A stretch of 64,000 bases of DNA from Paracentrotus lividus (taxonomy: Eukaryota; Echinodermata; Echinoidea; Camarodonta; Echinidae), in assembly GCA_940671915.1 (NCBI GenBank), contig CALNVZ010002100.1, positions 22,288,716-22,352,715 of the forward strand, in the 5' to 3' direction. The translations under genes and the position numbers were made by a program. Positions 13,801-28,800 of the stretch are shown here, piece after piece; positions within the stretch are counted from its first letter, which is position 1; every line of letters begins with the position of its first letter. The notes beneath the pieces were generated by a model. That model did no database searches, had not been told where the DNA came from, and saw nothing but the letters and a program-made list of their open reading frames with translations.

Positions 13801-16800
13801 CAGCCATGCACAGCCTGCCCCAAGCAGTGGAAACCACACCCCAGACAACAGCCAAGACTGGCAGTTTGAGCACCATCATAACAGACTCCAGCTCCCAGAA
13901 GCTCACAACATCTACAACCAAGGACTAAGCCCTACTACAGCCGCATGGGATGCCGCTAGGCAGACTGCATATGGTAACAAACACCATAGCGATCTCGACT
14001 TGAGCGAACACGAGCAGGATAGCCAGCATTATGATAACGATCAGGAGAATCATGGGGCATTCCGGCGGAATGATCGTGAGAACTTGCATCGTGAGGGACA
14101 TGGGGGGCATGACTTCATCGAGAACGGTCATGGAGGTGAAGAGGAAGGGGAAGAATCAAACTATTATCTTCAAGACCAACATGATTCTGAGGAAGACCAA
14201 TTCAAGGGCGAACGACGATACAGTCAACAGTACGAACCACCAAAATCTGCCAAAGCCAAACCCATGACTAACGGCACAGCAGCAGGATGGCAAGAACTGG
14301 AACACTTTGTGCCTCCTCTGCGTGAGAATGGTCATGTCATGAGGCATGCCTCCAGTGAGCCAAATATTGGAGTGGTGCAGTACCAGAGGAGGAGAGAGAA
14401 TGATGGGGAAGGAACAAGGACTGATACCAGGAGGATACTATCAGAACAGAAGATGGTGAATGGTGATGGTCGCTACCCTCAGGGAATGGATCCTTATCAG
14501 ACAGAGTTTACACATGCAGGTCAATATCAGTGTGTTAAGTAATAGAGTGGAACATCGATTGAACTAATATCCTACAATCCTTATAATATTACCAAAATAC
14601 TGAAATATTGTTGCTCCTTCTTCATCAAAATTAAATATTAGAATTAAATGATTCTCTACAATAGATGTTCATCAGATTGTAATTTTCTTTTTTATAAAGG
14701 TTCATCATTAAAGATAATAAGTCTTAAATTTAAATTTATAAACTTGAAATAGTTTTTTGTCAGAGATAAACATCCTGCTTAATACATTTTATCAATGAAG
14801 CTACAGCTAAATATCCACATCTAATAAACAATTCTTTTTGTTTGTTACTCTCTCTCTCTCTCTCTCTATAGGAAGTAGAGGACAAGATATAGCTCAGCTA
14901 GAGATTCTCTACCAAGCGAGGGGGCGTGAGATAAACAACCTCACCTCTCAGCTTGAGGCCTTGCGTGAGGAAAGCGCCAGAGAGAAACGCATCCTCAATC
15001 ATCAACTCGCTATGGCACAAGGTGAGGAGTCATACATGGTATATATCTTACATCTGATAGGAACCAGCAGCCTTGTATAGCATCACCTAAAGTCCTCAAC
15101 TTCTGTATAAGCCAATATTTTCGCGTACATATATTTCTGCGATTTTGGACTAGTTGGGGAAATTTGCGGGGGCCAAATTTTGCGATTTTGGTGATGACTT
15201 CATTACTATGAATAGCCTTGTACTGAAGTGGAAATTTTTGCGATGACGGGCTCGCAAAATTCGCATAATGCAACATTCTTTGCAGTGTAGTCTTAAAATA
15301 TAGGTTCTCTGGAATGATAACACAGTAATTTGCTACTCGATAGATTCATACCTCAATAATCATGTTACCAAATAGCAAAAAACATACTTTTCCCCTCAAA
15401 ACATTTTAGTTTCCCTATACAGATACAATTGTAGGCTAGGTTCTTCACTGTATTATTTATATTTATCTTAAAAATTCTATTTCATGATTGGCTATTGATA
15501 ACACAGAGTCAATGAGAGTGTTGGTCAGTTTGCATACTAGTATATGAGAAATCAAAAACCTCAACTATGCCTCTGCTGTAAACTTAAGATTTTGTACGTT
15601 TTACAAATGGAGCATAAAGCACTAAATCTAGAGGAGCAATATGATTTTAACTTATGTTTTTCTGTTTCATAAATCCCTATCAAATGATGATTGTCATGTT
15701 GAAACTGAGCATTACATTTCATCATTTGTTTGAATCGCCCAGAATTTTTTGTCAGCATTATTTCAATTTCTTTCTAAAATGTGCTACAATATCTTCTTCT
15801 TCTTCTTGAGTAGTTTTTATCAAAATTTCTTTCTTTCTACAATATAATACTATAGTGTAAACTTTGAATGAATGTAATATTTTGATTATGATTTTATAGA
15901 CGAGAGAGATGATTTTATAGATGAGGAAGATGATTTTATAGATGAGCGAGATAATATAGTATTTTGATTATGATTTTATAGATGAGAGAGATGGTTTGGG
16001 TACCACCTATGGAGAGACTCAAAAGCTGATGAATCAACTGAACAATGAGAATCATACACTGAAAGGCCAGCTACAGTCCATACAACAACAGATCCAGGCA
16101 CTCACTGAGGCAAATAAACAGGTAAAGAACACAGGGAAGTTCTCTAAAACAACATGATATTAATTGAAAGGACCTAAAAAATGTGCTTTGCCCATATTGT
16201 TATGAAAATGAAGGATCGGCCAAAGATTTTAATCAAAGAAAAAAAAAAGATTAAAAAAACCCCAAAACAAAACAAAATATGATGCCAATTAAAGTGCATT
16301 ACCAGACACTATTAAAAGGAGAGAAAAAAAGAAGAAGAAGAAAAAAAAATGTTTGACTGAAAAGTTGCAGCTTAATGAAAATGAATGACAGTGTTTTATA
16401 TACCGAGCATCAATGATCATATTTTACCAAGACAAAGAACAATAGATAATTACAATATAACACAATGAGAATTAAAAAAAATATGAACATTCATGTTAAT
16501 TTAACCTTTAGCTACTTTGTAACTCAAGTTCATATGGATACATTATTTTTCATCTGGTCATCATAGCTCCATGACGAATTAGACACTGCCAATGCGACCA
16601 TAGAAAATCTCAATCACCAGCTAATGGAGGTCCAGCGTTCACAGCCACTTCACAGAGCACGAGAACAGCAGGATTCTCTGTTGGTGGGACTACAGCAGAA
16701 GTTTGCTCAAGAAACGGCAGAACTGAGGGAGAAAGTGGACTCCGTTTCCAAGCTGGCTTCTGAAAAGGTAATAGTTTTGTGATCGTTTGTGATAACCATA

Positions 16801-19800
16801 TGAGATACACCTGCTTGTCATGTGCTTCACCCTAAGTGATAAATCACCAGATTTGACCATTGATTAAAGATAATCTAGTTTAATGAGAAAGATTAATAAA
16901 ATTATTGTGAGATGTTAAATTATTTTTATGGTGTTTATGTAGGCTATTATAGTAGAAAGGTCCACTGCAAAGGATTGTTCTTCAAATACCCCCATAGTCA
17001 TAATATGACCAAAAAAAAGTTTAAATGATTCAGGCTAAACATTTGTGTACTCCTATACCTGCATTTTATATTGTGTATAGTGCATGTTACTCTCAGCAGC
17101 ATTGGGCTTATTTCTTATTATTTTATTAATTCCAAAACCTCACAGCACACAACAAGTATTAAGTGAATTGCTATCAACCTTTCCCAATTACTTTGAGACA
17201 GTTTCTTCAAAAATAATGACCAAAACAATAATTTAGCTTTAACAAACCACTCTAACATAGCTACCCAAAAATGTTAATCATGTGATGATGAATATGCTAG
17301 AAACGGTTGATCTCCCAGTTATTTCTTCCTAAGAATGTATTCCAGATTGCCAACTCATGCATTTTACAGGAAATGTTTTATTAGATTGAAGGTGTAATAC
17401 ATCTCAAACCACATACGTCCTTTGATTCATGGAGTGATTTCAAATTGATTTGTATTTTGAAAACAAATCTTCTTTCTGTTGTTGTTGGTAGAGTACACTT
17501 GTTGATCAGTTAGAAGCGAGACTCAATGCATCTCTTAAAGGGGCTGATCAAGCAAGAATGGAACATGCTGAGACAGTGAATCGATTGACAGCTTCTTTGC
17601 AAGACAGCCAGAAAAGATGCCAGGAGCTCATCCTACAAGGTATGTGAAATTTGATGTTTGGTTTACTTTTTAAATTTGGTCATTTTATCTGCATGTGACA
17701 TAATTTTATAATGAAATTTGGTTTATATATTTTTCTATCTTACGCACATTGTGATAAAGTGTTGAACGATGCAGAAATAAATAAATAAATAAATAATAAT
17801 TGAGCATCATTACACTTTATTACTGCCTATGATTTGACTAATATTGCGCTGTAAATTCCTCAAGTATTTTACTAATCATAAATCATCAGAAATGGTTCAC
17901 AATCTCTATTTAAATCCTCATTGAAATGTTTCCCTTTATCGTTAAAGCTTGTCTTTGAGAAAATATTCAAAACTATTAAAGATCTTTTGTGCCTCTGGAA
18001 TAAATGTGTATATTATCTAATTTTATTATTCCCTTTTCTTTTTTGATTGTAGGTTCAATGCCAGTAGTACAAGAGCTTCAAGTTCGACTCAATGATGCTA
18101 GCACATCTAAAGCAATGGCAGAAAATATGTGCCAGACATTACAGGTAAGAAACATTTCACATATGAACAGTGAAAAAAATGCGGGCTATAGTACTATACT
18201 GCTCATATTTTTTATTGAACGGTCAGGATAATTGTGTGAAAAAAAAGAGAGAAAATATGAACACCATGGAGTATGAATTCAGTAGAATTTTATTGATCAA
18301 ACATTCAATCCAATAGACAATACATAAATGTTAAATGTTAAATAAATGTTAAACATCAAAGATAAACATGTTAAAGCAAGAAAGATGCCCAGGAAATAGA
18401 TTCGTCCTTACTTATAATTGAACCAGTCTGATTAAATAATTGAAATATGATTCTCAAAAATGTAACCCCCTAATTGCCAAAAATAGCCCCAAAAATTTAA
18501 AAGGAGCCCTCCTGAAAATTTAGAGAATCAGAAAAAAACAACCTAGAATTAAAAAAAAATAAAATAAAAACCCCTGCATATGAATGACTACTCCCACTGA
18601 TTATACCCCAGGGCCCGTATTCCATAAAAGCATGAAATTTAAGCATTGTTGCTTATCTTTAAAATGTGTATTCCATAAATATAGCTTACTAAGAATTCTG
18701 TTCAAGCCTATTTTTGGCAGTGAAGCATAAATTCTTAGATTTTTGCTAAGTCAAAAGTCTTAAATGGAATTGCGCCTTCAAATCGAACATAAAAAAAAGA
18801 GAATTTTATCCCAACTTTAAGCCTACTTCCTATTGGCTTAAGGGTCATTCCATGCCAATTCACCCAATGAAAGTGCAATTTTGCACCCTTCCGTCTCAGA
18901 ATTTGCTCAAATTTGGTACACATAAAGTTACTTACCTTTCCATGAAACAAAAAAATTAGCGTAAATGGTCCGTCGGTTTCCGAGCTATGGCCCGCCCTTT
19001 TTGATTCGTTTTGGCAAAAATGGGTGTGACCTTCCATTTCAACGGCACAATGCGCCTGAACTGGGTGACCAATTTTGTGAAACTGGTACCATTCAAAAGG
19101 AAATTCAAAGAGGAATTCAAAAATGGTATCAAAAAATAATATGGAGCAATTTAAAGTGCTATGACCTTTGACCTTTCCTTTAACCTTGATTTTGACCCCC
19201 AGACGAATAATATTTTTACTTTATTTTTATGTATGTTAATTGTCAGTATAATATTAACATAACATGTAAATATCTAGGATGATATTTTATTTCTTCACCT
19301 TTAAAAACTCTTTTAAATGTAATTTACAAAGTTACTGTTACCCCCACATACTGATATTTGTGTTGGTAATTTGTGTACAAGACTCCATTATACATGAATA
19401 CTTTCAAACTGAAGTAACATTATAATCAAATACCATAATGTATTCCATATCTGTTGCTGATGCTTCAAACATCTCGGGGATGTATCCAGTTTGGGACAGT
19501 AGAGCTGACTACATGTAGGAAGCATTTTGTTTCTGTCAAAACCGCAGATTTCTGATGATTTGTATGTATACCTATTGCACCCCAATCAAAAGGGCTAAAC
19601 AAATGTCTCTATTCATAAGCAAATGGAGTCTACGTACATGTATACATTATCATTGTTTAATGTTTCCTTTATTACCTGAAATGTTTAGTTTCCTGTTTTA
19701 ATTGAATGTAATTTAACTTCAGTTTGGAAGTATTCAAGTAAGCCTATAATGCCTATAATGGAGACTTGTACACAAATTACCGACACAAATATCACTATGT

Positions 19801-22800
19801 GGGGGTAACATTAACTTTGTAAATTACATTTAAAAGAGTTTTTAAAGGTGAAGAAACAAAATATCATCCTAGATATTACATTTTATGTTAATATTATACT
19901 GACAATTAACATACATAAAATCAAGTAAAATATTATTCGTCTGGGGGTCAAAATCAAGGTTAAAGGAAAGGTCAAAGGTCATAGCACTTTAAATTGCTCC
20001 AATAATATTTTTGATACCATTTTTGAATTCCTCTTTGAATTTCCTTTTGAATGGTACCAGTTTCAAAAAATTGGTCAACCAGTTCAAGCGCATTGTGCCG
20101 TTGAAATGGAAGGTCACATCCATTTTTGCCAAAACGAATCAAAAAGGGCGGGCCATAGCTCGGAAACCGATGGATCGTTTACGCTAATTTTTTTATTTCA
20201 TGGAAGGTAAATGTTAAACTTTAAGTGTACCAAATTTGAGCAAATTCTGAGACGGTAGGGTGTAACCCATCGGGTGAATTGGCATGGAATGACCCTTAAC
20301 TTTAATGTTGATTATATGGCAAGCTCATTTGAGACCACAAAAATTAAGATGCCGATATTACCAAAATTCAGCATTTTGCTTGATGCTTTCTGACCTCAGA
20401 CTAAGTGCTTAACGTGTTCGGTATAAAGGGTAAGATTTTTTTTTTCCTGGACAAAGTCTTAAAAAAGTACGTAGACTTAAGACAAATTGCTTAAGTATAG
20501 TTTATGGAATACGGGTCCTGGACACTATATCCTTAAGTTAACTGTTTCCCGATCTAATTACCACTCTGGCCATTAACCTACAGACAAAACCACAACAGAA
20601 AACTACACTATGAGACGTAACCTACTTTCAGGTATTTTCATGTTATGGTAGTGAAAAATAAATTGGGATGAAACAAGATGTATTGTTATCAGGAACTAAT
20701 TTTCCAATAATCATGATTTATATATATCTTTTAAAACTTATTGTCCCCGCCGAACGAGTTCGAGCAGGGGACTATGAAACGGGCTCCGTACGTGTGTATG
20801 TGTGTCCGTCCGTCCGTCCGTCCGTGCATCCGTATGTGGCAAAATCTTCAATTTGCTACTCCTTCGCCATTTTTCATCCGATTTCGATTCTGTTTGCTTT
20901 ATGTGATAGCACTAGGTGAGGACTACAAAACTTCTTCACGGAATTTTGACCTTTGACCTTTGACCTTGATTTTTGACCTATATTGTTAATTGGCTAAAAA
21001 ATGCTACTCCTTCGCCATTTTTCATCCGATTTCGATTCCGTTTGCATTATGTGATAGTACTAGGTGAGGACTACAAAACTTCTTCGCGGAATTTTGACTT
21101 TTGACCCCTTTGACCTTTGACCTTGACTTTTACTTATATTGTACATTGGCTACAAAATGCTACTCCTTCACCATTTTTCATCCGATTTCGATTCCGTTTG
21201 CATTATGTGATAGTACTAGGTGAGGACTACAAAACTTCTTCGCGGAATTTTGACTTGTGACCCCTTTGACCTTTGACCTTGACTTTTACTTATATTGTAC
21301 ATTGGCTACAAAATGCTACTCCTTCACCATTTTTCATCCGATTTTGATTCCGCTTGCTTTATGTGATAGCACTAGGTGAAGGCTACAAAACTTCTTCACA
21401 GAATTTTGACTTTTGACCCCTTTGACCTTTGACCTTGATTGTTGACCTATATTGTAAATTGGCTAAAAAATGCTACTCCTTCGCCATTTTTCATCCGATT
21501 TCGATTCCGTTTGCAATATGTGATAGCACTAGGTGAGGACTACAAAACTTCTTCGCGGAATTTTGACTTTTGACCCCTTTGACCTTTGACCTTGACTTTT
21601 ACTTATATTGTACATTGGCTACAAAATGCTACTTCTTCGCCATTTTTTACCCGATTTCGATTCCGTTTGCCTTATGTGATAGCACTGATCGTGATATAAT
21701 GGGAATTTTACATTATCGGCGGGGACGTATATTGCGCATCGCGTAATTTACTAATCCACTTGTTATATCAAAGAAATATGAGTAAATTACAATCATAACA
21801 AAAGGATTTATGTTGAATAGCTCTTAACCCATGTACGACTGAGCCTGAAGATATTCGGGCTAAGGTCTTTGGGAAACGTGTGTTATAGCCAAATCAGCTT
21901 ATCTACAACAGTTGAACCCATATCATGAGTGGTAAATATAAGAGAGACACATGAAGTTTTGAAAATGTTTGTAATCTCTCATTTTCCTTTTGCTCCACAG
22001 GAGGAGCTGGCAGATTTGAAGGATCAGATAATGCTGTATGAAGGTGCTGTTGACCTTGGGGTCATATCAGGGTCAGAGGTCAATCAGCACTCTCCCGCCA
22101 CCCCTACCGATGCAGATGTAGTTAGAAACCTTGCCAAGGAGGACTGGAAAACTCCAAAACCAACAGCGTAAATATCTTTACAATTTTTCTTAATTCTTCA
22201 TAAAGAGAAGATAGAAATGGTGTGGCCTATAGACTCTGATTTCCTTTGAATTCAAATGTGAATTTGTATGCATTAAATCAAAAATATTTATGTGAATGCA
22301 CTTTTGTTTTTGCTAAAGTTTAATGAATTTCCATTGTTTATTTCAAAGAAAGGCAACTTTCTTTAATACTTTTTTTTTCTACATCTTATTCAATTTCTAT
22401 TCCCTTTGTATAATATGATTTTTATAACACAAATTACAAATTATTGAATTGTGAAATCTCTTCTAAAACTGGTACATACAATTTCACTGGGAAAGACAAG
22501 CTGTGTAAACTGGTTGAAATTCTTTGAAAAGTGTTAACCATCATGATTCATCTTTCAAAAAAAAAAAAAAAAAAAAAAAATCTCCTTTAAGTAACGCTTA
22601 TTATTTTCTTTGAAACTAGAATGCTATGAATTACAAAGATACATATGGATGGAAAGAGCAAATATAACTGACAAATAGGAATCTATTTCTACCTTGGTAC
22701 ACTAAACGATTCTTGAATTAATTCATTTAAATCTCTAAGTTGGCAATGCGAAGAATAATGTATATTTGCCATGTCCATGCTCATAATGGCTATTTGCAGT

Positions 22801-25800
22801 TTATAGTTCTCATTCTCATTATTGATTTATATTTTGTAGACGTTTGCATGAGCAAAGTGAAAATAAAATTTGTGTCAATTTGAGGATCAAAAGGTGATTC
22901 ATTTAGACCTTAGAGGAATCTCGTCACCTATGGGTTAAGTCCATTGCTTGTTTGTACCCTTCACACCATGTGCAGATCCCAGAGAAGCATAAAAGAGCCC
23001 ATGTCTCCTGATGAGACCCTGATCAAGCTGAAGGCTGAGCTGAGTCGGTCCTTACAGAGTATCCGATCCAAGAGGGAACATGTTACCAAGCTACAGGTGG
23101 AGCTCAGGGAGGCCAAGACGGAGGCGCAGACGTGGAAAGGAAGAGTTGAGGGTGCTGAAGCTAGAGTTAGTCAAGTAGAAGTGAGTGTGGGTTAGATGAT
23201 GGTGTAGATCAAGGGGGGGGGGGTGAGGTCAGTATGAAATAAAGGTTAAAACATGTATGATAGCAAAGTGAGAAGCACAAGACGAGAGAGAGAGACAGAT
23301 GGAGAACTACACAGAACAAGAGCATGAAAATGATTTTTGTTGATTTTAAAATGGGCATTTATGCCTTTTTTTTTTAATGCAAATAATAGTAAGAAGAAAT
23401 ATTATATGAAAATGAGCTAAAAAATAGGATTCCAGCATGACTATAGGATTGCTAGACTGGTCAGTTTCTCTCTGTGTTCAAAGAAATACTATAGTCATTC
23501 CAAGTTCATAATTTAGGAAAAAATGAAAATGGATATTCAATGTCGTACTTGTCCAATAACTCCTCCTTCAATCTTCTCTGAAATTGGTATTACTTTATTT
23601 CATGCTGTGCCTCTGAATAGTTTTTACTAGATTGATGGTGAATTAAAAATGCTGTATTTATTACTATTTATCAATTTTCTAAATCCTTCTAAATGAAACA
23701 GGGTGAGCTTGAAGCACTCAAGAACACATACTCAGAAGCCTCATCCAGGGGAATGGATGCTCATAAAGCAGACCTAGTGAAATTGGAAGCAGATCTAGAG
23801 GCTAAGACAGTAGCTTACGAGAAGCAGGTTGAGAAATTGGCAGCGCTCAAGGCAGAGATGGCTCAGATGGTATCGGAGAGTGATCAGGACAAGAAGGAAG
23901 CCGTAGACAGGTAATAATTCAACTCGTTTTTAACTACTCTTGATACTACTGATCTTTACTACTTACTAATACTAGTTGAACCTTGGTCACAAATGGCATT
24001 ACGAATGGTTAAGGACACTATGGGAATGATTTTTCCGACTATTTTGTAAGAACTTCTTAAGTTTTTCTTGAGAAGGCCGTACAAATCCACCTTTTGCAGA
24101 CTGTTAGCTGACTGTTTGTAAGTTCACAGATTGGGCGATGGTTGTGTCCACTATTGTATTCAATTTCGTACGAAACTTACCTTTCGGGAAGCGATCGTCC
24201 GAACATCGTAAGAACGGTGTAAGAGCAGCGTAAGAAAGTTAGCTCCTTCTCCAAATGATAATCCTTAGAACTCCAGAGATTTGTACAAACATTTTTTACC
24301 ATAACTTTATTGGTAGAAATTAGTATGGGGTCATTTCCTATTTAACACATCTTTGAATTTTATAGCAAAGTCAATTGAATATATATGTGTATATTTGTAT
24401 CCTCTTTGAAAGAATATGAAAAAAAAATGAGCAAAGAAAATGGGGGACCATCGGGATTCGAACCAGAGACCTGGTTACTAGTCAGGCGATCTGCCAGCTG
24501 AGCTATAGTAAACCCACACATGATCTGTCCATGAAACCTGTTAATGAAAAAATGGTGAATTTGAAGAAATTCAGGGAAATCTGAAAATTAAGATGTAAAG
24601 ATATTTAAATATAAAACCATTTTCCTCATATGTGGGCTCACAAAATGTTTTCTCCTGCTTTGCTCTTTGCATTATTCGTTTCATCCCTATTTTCAGGAGG
24701 TGAGCGTTGCCAAACAAAAGAGATGTTATATTCCTTGAAATGCAATTCAAACCAGCATTTTTCTTGTTACGTCTGTTGTATTCTTAAAAAAATATTCTTA
24801 CAGGGATTGTTTGACTGCATCCAGGATCTGCAAAAAAATAACACTTCCAGCTAATGCTGTAATCATAATTGCAAACCTTTAGGTCAGATAGGAATTGCCT
24901 TATTATGAAGGTCATTGTTCACTTGATTGCTGAGATATTAATGACTGAATATCATCATAGTCCCTAGGTACGCTAAAGTTACACTGTAGTCTTATGGAGG
25001 AAAATTGATCACCTTTTAAGTTAGTCTGAAGCATGTAATGTTGCTTATGAAATGCAATTTTCAGGGTTCAATCTTGATACATTATAACATGCACTAACAG
25101 CATGTAGGGTTCCCACGGCTCAGATTTTTGCAAACATCTGCAAAATTACTAAATCCTTTTAAAGAGTTCTCTCGAGTAAGTGACAGTCGTGCTGTGGAAT
25201 GTAAATCTACCATGGTGCATTCTGTTTCCTTTATCATTCAGGTGTCAGAAGACCTGCTTGCAACTTCACGAGGATGCGTCACGTAACATGAGAGAACAGC
25301 TTGTCATTGAACTACAGACTGAGAAAGACACCATCGTAGAAGCTCATCAATATCAGCTGCAAGAAGTCAGGTAAGTAGAGACTCTCTGATGTATTGTGTT
25401 TATATGAGGTCATCGAGCTGCAGATGGAGAAAGACAACATAGTAGAAGCTCATCAATATCAGCTACAAGAAGTCAGGTAAGTAGAGACTCTTTGATGTAT
25501 TGTGTTTATATGAGGTCATCGAGCTGCAGACGGAGAAAGACAACATGGTAGAAGCTCATCAATATCAGCTACAAGAAGTCAGGTAAGTAGAGACTCTTTG
25601 ATGTATTGTGTTTATATGAGGTCATGAATGGCTATTTTATACGATGTTTCATGATGGGATGGAATTCTAGTATGGATACCAATATAAACTAATCAAATAT
25701 ACATGTATGTATTGGTAGTTTTAGAATCATGACACAACATGCATTGCTATGAAAAAAACATAAATGTACATATTCTGTGTCATCTCTTCCTAAACCATTG

Positions 25801-28800
25801 ATGTCCATTTTTTCTTCATCACTATCAGCTAAAAGAAGTCGGGTCAGAAGTCATTCATTCTTGTATTGAAAGTCTGTTGGATGTTCCATGTCAAGGTCGT
25901 GTTGTATGTTCCCCCCAAAACAGAAGTGTTCGTTATGATCAGGCATCAGATTTCTCTCTGAATAAGGTGTTTCTTACGATTTAACTTTTTTTGGTTACCA
26001 TTTTCAGGTAAAATCCCTGTCTAAAATATGAATGCACTGCACTTTTATTAAAGCTCAGCCAGTGGTTTTTCCTGAACGATGTTGATCACGCCTCATTTAT
26101 TAAATGTTATCAAATGCCTAACATGACAAACCCTCCACCATTCATCTTTACTGTACAGGAATGAGATGTCTGAACTAGAGAATGATCTCCATAAGACCAA
26201 GGCACTCTATGTGGAGCTGTGTGATGAGAAGAAAAGCTTAGAGGAAAACATGGAGAAACAGATCAGTGCTTTCCAAGAGAAGTCTCTGAAACAGGTTGGT
26301 GTTAAATTTATATAAGATGTCTGTTTTACACACATTCCCTTTTTGTTTGTTTCTTAATCTCCATGTTTCTCATTGAAACCTTTAGATATATGCATGTAAT
26401 AGTAGGTGAGACTTGATGAATTGATTTTGTTTGCAACTCACTCAGAAAATGTTATGGGAAGGTAGGGGATACAAATTGTTCCAATGAGTGTCATGAAATG
26501 TAGAAGACTCAAGAGAGGAAATGCAGATTTTTTTTTTCATTTTGTAGAAAAACATTCAATTCATAGTGAAATCTAATTTACTCTAAATCAGTTAAAATTA
26601 AATTCTAAACGCATCCTGTATTCAACACGCAATCTTATTGATAGACTTCTCAGTGGCGCGCATCCCCTGAGCATGATCCTACCAATGAAGTGATGCGTAA
26701 TATACTGCATGCAACTTGGAATTTAAGTGAGACTTAATTCTTCTTAACTCTTTGTGAAACACCCCCAGAAATGATGTTCCTCTGCAAATTTCTGAGAGAG
26801 AGAAATCTTCATAGCAGATTCTTTCGTTATGAAACAAATTAGAAGAAATCATGTAATGAATACATGTTCTGAATGAACTTTATTAAACAAAATTTGATCT
26901 GTAACAAATAATTTTTCATTCCTAATTCACAGATGAAATCCGACCTTGAAAGAGAAAAGATATCTGCCTTGGATGAACTCAAGTCCTCCTTGGAAGCAAG
27001 TCATAGAGCAGAGATTGTCTTGCTGCTTGATAAAAAGAAGAAAGAGAATGAAGAGGAGCTAGAAAAGATAAAGTCAGATCAGGTAAAGTATTATTTACCG
27101 AAATGCATCAATGTTATGGATAGAATTTTGTTATGGTAACGGCATATTATTGTAATAGGTTAGGAGAATATTATGGATCAAACTATTTCATGATTTTTTT
27201 AGCAATATTCGTCAAACTTGGCACACAGATTGGTGGGATGGAGATATGGAAGAACGCTTTTTAAATGTGTTGGCATGTTATTGGCATATTATTTAATGAA
27301 TTATTTTTCAATTATTTTTAGAAATTGCTTCAGGAGAAGTATGATGCAGAAATCCATTCTATGAAGACAACACATGAGGAGCAGAAGAAAGAACTAGAAA
27401 ATCAGATTGTTGAAGCTGAGGAGAAAGCAAAGTTAACCAAAAAGCAGGAAAATGTAGAAAAGGTATATATATTTTTAAAAAGTTTAGTTAACGTTATTTC
27501 TCTGAAATCTACTTTTAGTCATGTTAAATTTGAAGTTAGTCTGTCTTAATGGCTTTCAGTACATATTTGTGGTATTGGGTCAAATAATAATGATAATAAT
27601 GAGCTCAAAGGTGAAATGTTCTCAGCCACAGAGATCATCTATATATCAAAATTACTGGTTTTAAAGGGAATTTGTTACATTATGGAGGCTTGCAGAATTT
27701 TGAGCTATGGGGCCCTACATGCTATCAGTGCATGTCAAGTGTGTCAAGATAAAACCCTGGAAATTTGATTCCAACAGCTTCATTACCTGTTTCACAATAA
27801 GTAAAGAAGTGGAAGTGACCAGAAATATCAGTGCTTTTTTAGTGTCTCTTGGTACGCTTATGACATGGTAAGATACAATCATCTCTACAATTAAACGACC
27901 GATTGGCTTAAAAATCTATGTCTGACCTATTATTTGCAATTATGATTACAATATTAGCAGGAAGAGTGATTTATTTTTAAGAACCTGAATGATGTTAAAC
28001 AATCCCTTTGAGGGTGCAAGCATGGTAACCCATTTGTCATTAAATAAAAACAACCCATTGACCTTGATTTAATTTAGGATGAAGCTTGCCACCTGAACAG
28101 CTTGGCCTCTGAGCTTAAGGATCTACAGCAGAGGTATGAAGAGTTATCATCATCGTTTGATAGTCAGGTGGCCAGTCAGGTGACCAGTGCAGTGGACAAG
28201 GCTAAGGATCAATGGATGAGACAAGAAAACCAGCGTAGAATGTCATTAGATCGGGTTAGTGTAAACAAGATATGGGATAATGAACTGATTTTCGTGGTAA
28301 TCGATTGACCCTTATTTTATTGCATTCCTGCAGAAAGGCTATACGCATCTTCTAACGCGCAACATGCATTTCTGAGATAGCCCAGTTCAAAGGTTTTTCA
28401 CAAATTTGTTTGTCTCTCTTTTGAGATAGAACATGTAAAGAATCCTGTGTTTGTAATCTACCTGTGAAGAAGGAACTATGAAAACCGTCTATTTAAATAG
28501 TTAGCGTGATTTTTGTAATAATGATCTTTCTCTGGGAACATAAAATGTGAATGCATTCATGGCCTTTCTGCAGGAATGCGACAATGTTATGGCATGGTTG
28601 TATATCTGTGGAACTGTGATATGTTACAGAAATTATGTAATCCCTGAAATAAAACTTCTCTCATAAAGAAAAATTAATGGAGTGTTGAATGTTCATAGAG
28701 TTAGAAATTTTGTCAGATTTTTTCAATCCTGTGTATCTGATTCTGATTAGTTCATTCTCTTTCTGGAAAGGATTGATATTGAAATTGAATAGGTTTTTAT

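Noticed and set aside
13734-13928. Alternative frame within CEP152 exon 3
   Set aside because: Shadow of the true frame, which runs the full 763 nt and connects in phase to both neighbours.
20668-20956. Open frames over the GTCC tract
   Set aside because: They translate a microsatellite (VCPSVRPSVHP) and satellite repeat, not a protein gene.
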